DNA of 22,952 bases from DATBMY01 sp036554605 (GTDB taxonomy: Bacteria; Acidobacteriota; Blastocatellia; UBA7656), in the NCBI GenBank assembly GCA_036554605.1, contig DATBMY010000262.1, positions 1-22,952 on the forward strand. The letters are read 5' to 3'. Below the pieces are notes generated by a model, which did not search any database, was not told the origin of the DNA, and was given only the letters and a program-made list of their open reading frames with translations. Made by a program: the position numbers and the translations under genes. The number at the start of each line of letters is the position of its first letter. Positions within the stretch are counted from its first letter, which is position 1. Below, piece after piece: positions 7,801 through 14,210 of the stretch.

Positions 7801-8859
7801 TTACATCGCCTGCTTCATGATTATTCGCTCGTGTTCGAGCAACCATTTTTTTCGCCAGACCCCGCCTGCGTAACCGCATAGAGTGCCGTCGGAGCGAATG
7901 ACGCGATGGCAGGGTACGACCAGCGCCAGTCGATTTCTGCCGTTGGCATGCCCGACGGCGCGCACCGCGTTCGCCCTGCCTACGCCTTGCGCGAGCTTTG
8001 CATACGACCATGTTTGGCCGGGCGGGATTGTCTTCAACATGGCCCATACGTCACGCTCAAACGGGGTGCCTATCATCATCAAAGGAACCGTAAAACGCAC
8101 CGCGACCCCGTCAAAATACTCCTTCAGTTCTTTGCCTATCTGGTCAAGATGAGAGTTATTGCCCGGAACGATCACGCACCCGGTTCGCTCCCGCAGCGAA
8201 GTTATCTGTTTTTCCAGCCCGTGTCGATCAACGAACTCCAGCAGATGAAGCCCGTCTTGATTGGCGAGAGCGAGCATCGCGCCAAGAGGCGTTTCGATCC
8301 ACCTTGCCCGCAAGCAATTGATTTGCGTTGCCGAGCTTGCCGGAGCCCCGAACGTGCGCTTGAAGGCTTCCCAAAAACCGCTGGCGGATTCGAACCCATT
8401 ATCGATCTGCGCGGAAATAACCGCGTCGCCGTTGCGCACCCCATTCAATGCGAGCCCCATTCTGCGCGCGCGTTGATAAGCATGAAAAGTCATGCCGAAA
8501 TAACGCTGGAACTGGCGGCGAGCCGTTGAAGGGTCGATTCCGAGATGGCGCAGCTCGGTGTCTGAAACCTTTCCCGTGGGAGATTGCTCGACTGCCTCAA
8601 GCAACCTTCGGACAGTCTCCGGCGGGTTCTTATCCTCGTACAGCGGGCGGCATCTCAAGCAGGGATTATACCCGCCGCATATCGCTTCTTGCGGAGAGGA
8701 AAAATACTCGACGTTTTCTGGTCTGGGCTTTTTAGCCGGACAGGTTGGGCGGCAGAATATTCCCGTGGTCTTCACGCCCACGTAGAAGATGCCTTCAAAG
8801 CTCGTGTCCCGGTTTAGCAGGGCGCGATACATGGTTTTAATAGACGGTAGTTTATTCAT
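7801..8859 (-). CDS. ada: bifunctional Ada-type DNA repair methyltransferase and transcriptional regulator
   Basis: The full three-part Ada layout is present in 352 residues. The N-terminal zinc domain has Cys36, Cys40, Cys67 and Cys70, and Cys36 in GIFCRPTC is the methylphosphotriester acceptor. An AraC-like helix-turn-helix region lies near residues 85-170. The C-terminal O6-alkylguanine methyltransferase domain has VVPCHRVIRSDG with acceptor Cys317. In the family, self-methylation repairs alkylated DNA and turns the protein into an activator of the adaptive response. The chosen start is ATG 8859, which matches E. coli Ada in N-terminal length. A GTG at 8886 in frame adds nine residues and neither start has a clear ribosome binding site. 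No target gene for an ada regulon is visible nearby. Confidence 0.93.
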   Translation of the reverse strand: MNKLPSIKTMYRALLNRDTSFEGIFYVGVKTTGIFCRPTCPAKKPRPENVEYFSSPQEAICGGYNPCLRCRPLYEDKNPPETVRRLLEAVEQSPTGKVSDTELRHLGIDPSTARRQFQRYFGMTFHAYQRARRMGLALNGVRNGDAVISAQIDNGFESASGFWEAFKRTFGAPASSATQINCLRARWIETPLGAMLALANQDGLHLLEFVDRHGLEKQITSLRERTGCVIVPGNNSHLDQIGKELKEYFDGVAVRFTVPLMMIGTPFERDVWAMLKTIPPGQTWSYAKLAQGVGRANAVRAVGHANGRNRLALVVPCHRVIRSDGTLCGYAGGVWRKKWLLEHERIIMKQAM

Positions 8860-9029
8860 GGTTGCATTGTAGCGATCAGTCGTCACCCGCGCATACGATT
8901 TTCAGGCAGGAAATTCGCGAATTGGCTTGCGCGACAATCTATTGCGCTACCCGGTGTTCGCATTTGATAATCACTTGCTCGGGCGGGCTTTGAAAACAAC
9001 GGGAGATACCGGACCGGCTCTTCTACCCT

Positions 9030-9905
9030 GTGAGAACTCCTATATACACGGCAATGGCGCTTGTAGCCTTCGCGGCAAACTCCGTGCTGTGCCGTCTGGC
9101 GCTGGGCGGCTCGAAGATCGACCCCGCCGGTTTCACTTCCATCAGGCTAGTATCCGGCGCGTTGATGTTGCTGTTGATAAGCGCGGCGATAAAGAGATCT
9201 CTTCCAAAAACCGGCCGCTCGAATCTTATGCCCGCCGCGCTGCTCTTCCTCTATGCCATATCTTTTTCGCTGGCTTACACGAGTCTCAGCGCGGGCACGG
9301 GGGCGTTGATACTGTTCGGCTCGGTGCAAGTCACGATGATCGCGGCGGCGCTCAGGTCGGGCGAGCGGCCGCACGCGCTGGAATGGCTCGGGCTTATTAT
9401 CGCGCTCGGCGGGCTCTTTTATCTGGCCTCGCCCGGGCTTTCAGCGCCGCCGCTAATCGGGTCCGCGCTCATGGCGGCCGCGGGCATCTCCTGGGGCTTT
9501 TATTCGCTTCGCGGCCGCGCTTCGACGGACCCGCTCGCCTCAACGACCGGAAATTTCTTGCTGGCCGCTCCGCTCGCGCTCGCGGTCAATCTCTTCACGC
9601 TCGACGAGCTTCATCTATCGACGCCGGGAATAGCACTGGCCGTCGCTTCGGGCGCCGTCGCTTCGGGCGTCGGCTATGTTATATGGTACGCGGCGCTCAG
9701 GGGGCTGACCGCTACCCGGGCGGCGACGGTGCAGCTTGCCGTGCCGGTGCTTGCCGCGCTTGGCGGAGTGATCTTTTTGGCTGAGAGCTTATCGCTGAGG
9801 CTCGCGCTTGCTGCCGTGTTCATCATCGGCGGCGTCGCGCTCGCTCTCGCCGGCCGTCTCTACTCATTGCGCGCGAAGGTCAAAGTAAGCTCGACGCGAC
9901 TTTAA
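9030..9905 (+). CDS. EamA/DMT-superfamily permease
   Basis: The 291-residue protein is strongly hydrophobic with about ten membrane segments in two similar halves, the normal layout of EamA transporters such as RhtA or YdcZ-like exporters of amino acids and metabolites. The second half contains the usual GVGYVIWYAALRGLTATRAA and PVLAALGGVIFLAESL segments. The start is GTG 9030, eight residues before an in-frame ATG at 9054; no strong ribosome binding site separates the two. It is divergent from ada with 170 nt between, and its stop codon overlaps that of the ABC ATPase on the other strand. The substrate cannot be told. Confidence 0.85.
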   Translation: MRTPIYTAMALVAFAANSVLCRLALGGSKIDPAGFTSIRLVSGALMLLLISAAIKRSLPKTGRSNLMPAALLFLYAISFSLAYTSLSAGTGALILFGSVQVTMIAAALRSGERPHALEWLGLIIALGGLFYLASPGLSAPPLIGSALMAAAGISWGFYSLRGRASTDPLASTTGNFLLAAPLALAVNLFTLDELHLSTPGIALAVASGAVASGVGYVIWYAALRGLTATRAATVQLAVPVLAALGGVIFLAESLSLRLALAAVFIIGGVALALAGRLYSLRAKVKVSSTRL

Positions 9906-10609
9906 ACCGCGACCTCCGAGACGACGCGGCCGTCTTTAAGATTGATGATGCGATGAGCGAGGCGGGCGTTCTCAGGATTGTGCGTCACCATAAAGAGTGT
10001 CTGTCCCTGGGCGTTTAGATTCAAGAATACTTCCATCACTTCGCGCCCCGTGCGGCTGTCGAGCGCCCCAGTAGGCTCGTCGGCCAGCACCAGAGGCGGC
10101 TCGTTGACTATGGCGCGGGCAATCGCAAGGCGGCCCTGTTCGCCCCCAGATAGCTGGCCCGGAAGCCGCGATGCCTTGTCGGAGAGCCCTACCTTTTCAA
10201 GAACGCGCATAGCCTTATCGCGCTTTTCGCTCGACGCGGCCGAGGCGGTCGCGAGCGGCAGCATTACGTTTTCTATCGCGTTGAGGTAAGGCAACAGGTG
10301 ATGCTGTTGAAAGACGAACCCGAGGTATTCGCGGCGAAAGTCGGCGCGCTTCTCATCCGTGAGCCCGTATAAATCAATCCCGTCTATAAGGACTCGGCCT
10401 TCGCTCGGATGATTCATCGCGCCGACTATCGTGAGCAGGGTGCTTTTGCCCGACCCTGACGGCCCCATCAGGCAGACGAACTCGCCTTCGTTTATTTCGG
10501 CCGAAACGTCCGAAAGCACGCGCACGAGCCTTCCCTCGCCGTCCGTGTCATAGGATTTCCCGACCCTGTCGATCTCAAGAAAAGCCAAGCCCGTAGCCTC
10601 CTCAGACAT
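9902..10609 (-). CDS. ABC transporter ATP-binding protein, MacB/LolD type
   Basis: This 235-residue ATPase has all canonical motifs: Walker A GPSGSGKST (49-57), Q-loop FVFQQH (about 99-103), signature LSGGEQ (153-158), Walker B LVLADE (173-178) with catalytic Glu178, a D-loop GALD and the H-loop in VTHN. Its sequence class is that of ATPases driving FtsX-like permeases (MacB, LolD) that do mechanical work on periplasmic substrates rather than classical import. It overlaps the upstream permease gene by 8 nt, so the two are surely co-translated. It is the last gene of the DUF2318-permease-ATPase set and ends tail to tail with the EamA gene. Confidence 0.93.
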   Translation of the reverse strand: MSEEATGLAFLEIDRVGKSYDTDGEGRLVRVLSDVSAEINEGEFVCLMGPSGSGKSTLLTIVGAMNHPSEGRVLIDGIDLYGLTDEKRADFRREYLGFVFQQHHLLPYLNAIENVMLPLATASAASSEKRDKAMRVLEKVGLSDKASRLPGQLSGGEQGRLAIARAIVNEPPLVLADEPTGALDSRTGREVMEVFLNLNAQGQTLFMVTHNPENARLAHRIINLKDGRVVSEVAV

Positions 10610-11831
10610 ATCGAACAGCTTCGGAAGGGTCGAGCTTCGACGCGCGGATTATTGGATAGAGACTGCTGAGCATGCCGACCGCAAGCCCCGCGAGTACGGC
10701 CGCGAGGGCAATCGAAGGCTCGATATGCACGCGGACATCGGTCTCGGCGAAATAAGGAAGCGCGGCGAAGCTCGCCGCCGTCCCGGCCGCCCAGCCCGCC
10801 AGCCCCCCCAGCGTGCTTATCACCGCGACCTCAAGCATAAGCTCTTTGACTATGTGGGCCTTGCGAAATCCTATAGCCCTGAGCACGCCTATCTCTTTCG
10901 TGCGCTCGATGACCGCGCCCATCATAGTCGTAAATATCATGAGCGCGCCCACGGCGAGCACTATCCCGGAGACTATGGCGAAAAACCTGGTCAGCCGGTC
11001 GACGGTTTCGGCGCGGGCGCGGACCGACTGCTGTATGGCTGATACGCGCGCGTGCGGCAACTGCTCGTTTATCTGAGCAACGATATCTTCCACCGGGCAG
11101 TCCTTGCACAGCGCGCTCACCTCGATGAGGCTGAGCGAGGCGGGCTTTCCTAAAAGCCCCTGCACGTAGGCGAGCGAGCCGAAGATCATGCGGTCCTCCT
11201 GGCGGCCCGTCTCGAAAAGCACTCCGGCAACGCGGTGCTCGCGGCCGTCGATGTTGATGCGGTCGCGCAGTATCTCAAACGGGGGATGCTCGCCGGCCTC
11301 GTGATTCGCATGCTCGGTGTCGTCTTGCATCTCGGCGAGGGGCGCGAGCGGTTCTACGAGCGAAAGCACCCGCGCGACTTCATAGCCGAGTATCAGCTCC
11401 TGATCGGTGTCGGGCGCGCGGCCGACAATTCGCCACCAGCGATTGAGCGCAAGCTCGCTTTTGAAATCTACGCCCGCAAGCAGCGCCTCGCGCCCTTCGA
11501 CGCGAACGCGGCCAAGCAGCTTTGGCGCGATGACGCTCAGCCGGTTGCGATAGGGGATATTGAGTATCTGGCTGGCGTCTTCTTCTTTAAGCTGCTGGTC
11601 GTCGAGCGACAGGCTGAAGACCCCGCCGTAATCGAGGCTGTTCGATTGAGGAGCGACCACTATGTTTGCGCCGAACTGGTCGAGCTGGCTGCCAATCTCC
11701 TCTTTGATCGAGCTGCTGAGGCTCATAAGGGCTACGGCCGTGCCGATGCCAATCGCTATGCCGATGGCGAGGAACGCGGCCTTGCCCTTTCGCCGCTTCA
11801 GGTTCGCCCATGCTATGGTGCTGATTCTCAT
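10602..11831 (-). CDS. MacB/FtsX-type ABC transporter permease
   Basis: The 409-residue permease has one N-terminal membrane helix (about 18-38), a periplasmic domain of about 240 residues and three C-terminal helices, the MacB/FtsX topology. The cytoplasmic coupling region reads ERTKEIGVLRAIGFRK, and the C-terminus has PSEAVRYV, both typical of the family. The periplasmic domain carries an acidic His-rich stretch around residues 169-183 with several His, Asp and Glu, and a CKDC pair (Cys242 and Cys245). Both would suit metal or thiol chemistry. The gene starts 13 nt after the DUF2318 gene and overlaps the ATPase. An iron-related role is inferred from gene order only. Confidence 0.9.
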   Translation of the reverse strand: MRISTIAWANLKRRKGKAAFLAIGIAIGIGTAVALMSLSSSIKEEIGSQLDQFGANIVVAPQSNSLDYGGVFSLSLDDQQLKEEDASQILNIPYRNRLSVIAPKLLGRVRVEGREALLAGVDFKSELALNRWWRIVGRAPDTDQELILGYEVARVLSLVEPLAPLAEMQDDTEHANHEAGEHPPFEILRDRINIDGREHRVAGVLFETGRQEDRMIFGSLAYVQGLLGKPASLSLIEVSALCKDCPVEDIVAQINEQLPHARVSAIQQSVRARAETVDRLTRFFAIVSGIVLAVGALMIFTTMMGAVIERTKEIGVLRAIGFRKAHIVKELMLEVAVISTLGGLAGWAAGTAASFAALPYFAETDVRVHIEPSIALAAVLAGLAVGMLSSLYPIIRASKLDPSEAVRYV

Positions 11832-11844
11832 ATCAGGTCAATCG

Positions 11845-12363
11845 TCAAAAATACTCTTTGTTCTTTTCAAGGTCCTGGGCCTTGATGACCAGCTCATCGC
11901 CCTCCAGGGTGCGCGGCAGCCCAATAGGGTTACACCCGCCTGAGACTTCGCCGATCTTCGCGCATGCGAAAGGCAGCCCGCAGTTATTGCATATCATATT
12001 GTCGCCGTCCTGGCTGTATCCCTTCTTCGACTTGAAGCAGACGTCGCACGCGTCGAGCGCCGCGCGATACTGGCCGTCGGCGGTCTTTAAGACAAAGAAG
12101 CGCACGCGCGAATTATCGCTCAAGCGATGGTCTATGAACTTTGCTTTCCCGTTTAACTCCGCGACCGGGATGCGGATGTCGCCGCTCGGCGAGACGCCGG
12201 GGGTCATCTCCGCGGCGGAGGGTGATAAGACCAGGTAAGCCGCTACGCCAGCGAGCGCAAGCAAGACGATGACAAGCACGGGCGCGACCTTCTTTTTTGC
12301 TTTAGGGCCTTCGGCAAATTGCGCCCGCTTTTTCTCGCGGCCCCCCTCTTTTTGACTGCTCAT
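11845..12363 (-). CDS. membrane-anchored Cys-rich DUF2318 (putative Fe-S) protein
   Basis: The protein has 172 residues: a Lys/Arg-rich N-terminus, one membrane helix (about 27-47) and a soluble domain. The domain has six Cys in the DUF2318 pattern, ALDACDVCF (106, 109), MICNNCGLPF (125, 128), Cys134 and GGCNPIGLP (Cys144). DUF2318 proteins are described as putative iron-sulfur or metal-binding proteins. In Campylobacter a member lies in the P19/FTR1 iron-uptake cluster next to FtsX-type permeases and an ATPase, the same neighbours as here. The start at ATG 12363 is fixed by GGAGG about 9 nt upstream; a longer in-frame reading through the REP-like palindrome is not credible. It is the first gene of the three-gene transporter unit. 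Confidence 0.85.
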   Translation of the reverse strand: MSSQKEGGREKKRAQFAEGPKAKKKVAPVLVIVLLALAGVAAYLVLSPSAAEMTPGVSPSGDIRIPVAELNGKAKFIDHRLSDNSRVRFFVLKTADGQYRAALDACDVCFKSKKGYSQDGDNMICNNCGLPFACAKIGEVSGGCNPIGLPRTLEGDELVIKAQDLEKNKEYF

Positions 12364-12489
12364 AAAAGAATACCTCCAAATATTCGCGCTTCGCCTTCCG
12401 GTTGTAATGAGATGAAACCGAGGTGGCTGCCGGACTTCGATTATAACAACTCGGCCGCAGCGCGCAAAAGCAGCGCGGTAGTAACGAAC

Positions 12490-12516
12490 GTAGGGGCAGG
12501 GTGTCCCTGCCCCTAC
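12490..12516. repeat. REP-like perfect palindrome
   Basis: GTAGGGGCAGGG and CCCTGCCCCTAC form a perfect 12-bp inverted repeat with a 3-nt loop. It lies 32 nt after the stop of the NTF2-like gene and 126 nt before the DUF2318 gene. No T-tract follows on either strand, so it is more like a dispersed REP/RAYT-type element than a classical terminator. An effect on mRNA ends or stability between the two genes remains possible. Confidence 0.75.
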
Positions 12517-12548
12517 AACACACTCGGGATCCTTTACAAGGCTTAATC

Positions 12549-12995
12549 TCAATCGCCGCGCTTCGGGTGAGTCTGCCAGAGCACGTTTATGATCTTCCAC
12601 TTGCCTTCGTATTTGGCCAGGTGCATATAGTCTATGCCCCAGACGGCGGTCAGCTTGATGGTCGCGGTCTGGTCGAGCAGGTCGAAGATAACGATCTCTT
12701 TCGGCGCATCTTTTGGCACGCGCCCTGACTTGTTGTAGGTCTTTGCAAGCTCGACCAGCTGCGCGAAAGTCATCTGGCCCGAACTGTAAGCGCTTTCGCC
12801 TTTCTTCACGAAGAATCCGCGCTTGGCCATATCGGGATGGACGCTGCGCTCTATGCGCGACGGGTCTAGCTCATAGACGCCTTCTACATAATCCAGCACT
12901 GCCTGTCGTACGGCTTCGCGTTCATCTTTTATCTGGGCCTCGGCGACAAGCGCCGGGGTCATAAACAGTACGGCGACGAGCAATAATCTTCTCAC
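12549..12995 (-). CDS. exported NTF2-like protein (Lumazine_bd_2-like)
   Basis: The 148-residue product has a signal peptide (about residues 1-21, with a hydrophobic core followed by AEAQ). An NTF2-like fold domain follows, with VLDYVEGVYELDPSRIERSVHPDMAKRGF and a C-terminal WKIINVLWQTHP. This pattern matches the putative lumazine-binding group of NTF2-like proteins, whose function is mostly unknown. The start is GTG 12995, supported by AGGAG about 8 nt upstream. It lies upstream of the DUF2318-transporter genes on the same strand but is separated by 185 nt and a palindrome, so it may be its own unit. It is divergent from the MscS gene. No catalytic residues can be named. Confidence 0.78.
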   Translation of the reverse strand: MRRLLLVAVLFMTPALVAEAQIKDEREAVRQAVLDYVEGVYELDPSRIERSVHPDMAKRGFFVKKGESAYSSGQMTFAQLVELAKTYNKSGRVPKDAPKEIVIFDLLDQTATIKLTAVWGIDYMHLAKYEGKWKIINVLWQTHPKRGD

Positions 12996-13100
12996 GGCGT
13001 TTACTCCTGAAGAGCTATTTAGTATGCGGGCACAAGAAAGGACTCGACCAAGTATAACGTCTCGGGCCGCCGGCTGAAACCCTCAACCGGTGAGCGCCGC

Positions 13101-13131
13101 TTGAAAGGTGGCCCTCCGCCGGTAGTATATT
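13101..13131 (+). promoter_or_regulatory. possible promoter of the MscS gene
   Basis: TTGAAA (13101-13106) and TATATT (13126-13131) resemble -35 and -10 hexamers, but the 19-nt spacer is longer than ideal. The surrounding sequence to 13137 is AT-rich compared with the rest. The site lies in the 182-nt divergent region between the NTF2-like gene and the MscS gene. Confidence 0.3.
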
Positions 13132-13177
13132 TATATCAGCTTTAGATTGGGGACGCTCTGATAAAGGAGACAATCAA

Positions 13178-14143
13178 TTGCTCTTCCAGCAGCCAGAGGC
13201 GTCCACGCCCACAAGTTTTGAAGCCACGATCAGTAGAATAATCGAGACGCTCAATACGCCCTTCATAAGGCAGGAGGGAAGCTTCGCCGTCTCTATCATG
13301 AGCCTGATCCTTTTTGTGGTCATATTCTTGATCGGCGTCGTGGCGTCGCGCTACATAAATCGCTTCCTGCAAAAGCGTGTGATGCCCCGGTTCACACACA
13401 TGGACATGGGGCTGCGCTACACGCTGCTCAAGATAGTCCACTATCTGATACTGGCGCTGGCCCTGCTCTGGGCGATAAGGGTCGGCTTTTCGGTCGATCT
13501 GACGGGCGTGGCCGTCATACTCGGTTTCCTTTCGGTAGGCATAGGCTTCGGCTTGCAATACCTTGCCGCGGACATCGCGTCGGGGTTCATACTGCTTTTC
13601 GAGCGGCCGCTCAGGGTAGGCGACAGGTTGAAGCTCGAAGACATGGTCGAGGGGCGCGTCGAGAGCATACGCCTGCGCTCTACGGTCATCATGACGAACG
13701 AGAACCTTGCGGTCATCGTGCCTAACTCGAAGCTCACGCAGAATCACTTTATCAATTATTCATACGGGCGCGGCCAGACCGTGCGTATAAACGTGCCGGT
13801 GGGAGTTGCCTACGGCAGCGACATAAAGACCGTGGCAAAGGCGCTGGTCGAAGCCGCGACATCCGTAAAAGAAGTCCTGCCCGACCCGCCGCCCCGGCCG
13901 CACTTTCAGGAGTTCGGCGATTCATCGCTCAATTTTCAGGTCAGGGTATGGATAAACGAGCCTCATAAGCACCCGCAGATTCGAAGCAAGATTAACTTCG
14001 CCATAGACGAGGCGTTTCGCAAATATAATATCGAGATACCATTCCCGCAGCGCGACCTGCACTTGCGCTCGGGCTCCATACGCATCTCTAACGACGGCAA
14101 GGTTGAAAGAGAGATTCAGGCAGTCATAGACGAGGGCGAGTGA
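13178..14143 (+). CDS. MscS-family mechanosensitive channel
   Basis: The 321-residue protein has three membrane segments (about 40-60, 85-105 and 110-140), the third being the pore helix. The third helix runs into the MscS signature, with GIGFGLQYLAADIASGFILL and then FERPLRVGD. The beta-domain follows with VIVPNSKL, and the alpha/beta C-terminal domain ends with IPFPQRDLHL, as usual for small MscS channels. It would open under membrane tension and release solutes on osmotic downshock. The start is TTG 13178, chosen because AAGGAG lies 8-9 nt upstream. The gene stands alone and converges on the kinase gene. A Lys-Val-Glu-Arg-rich tail after the core is unremarkable. Confidence 0.92.
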   Translation: MLFQQPEASTPTSFEATISRIIETLNTPFIRQEGSFAVSIMSLILFVVIFLIGVVASRYINRFLQKRVMPRFTHMDMGLRYTLLKIVHYLILALALLWAIRVGFSVDLTGVAVILGFLSVGIGFGLQYLAADIASGFILLFERPLRVGDRLKLEDMVEGRVESIRLRSTVIMTNENLAVIVPNSKLTQNHFINYSYGRGQTVRINVPVGVAYGSDIKTVAKALVEAATSVKEVLPDPPPRPHFQEFGDSSLNFQVRVWINEPHKHPQIRSKINFAIDEAFRKYNIEIPFPQRDLHLRSGSIRISNDGKVEREIQAVIDEGE

Positions 14144-14167
14144 GTTTAGCCGTCTAGTTTGAAAGTC

Positions 14168-14183
14168 TGCCGCGTTAGCGGCA
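14168..14183. terminator. small hairpin between convergent genes
   Basis: TGCCGC and GCGGCA form a 6-bp stem with loop GTTA, followed by AATTT on the + strand. It lies in the 67-nt gap between the MscS and kinase genes, which end toward each other. The stem is short and the T-tract poor, so this is a weak terminator candidate. Confidence 0.35.
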
Positions 14184-14210
14184 ATTTGAATGTAGCCGTG
14201 TACTTTAGGA

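Noticed and set aside
8927..9784. 285-codon open frame on the plus strand
   Set aside because: It overlaps the EamA gene in another frame and reads as Arg/Gly/Ala-rich shadow sequence without membrane helices.
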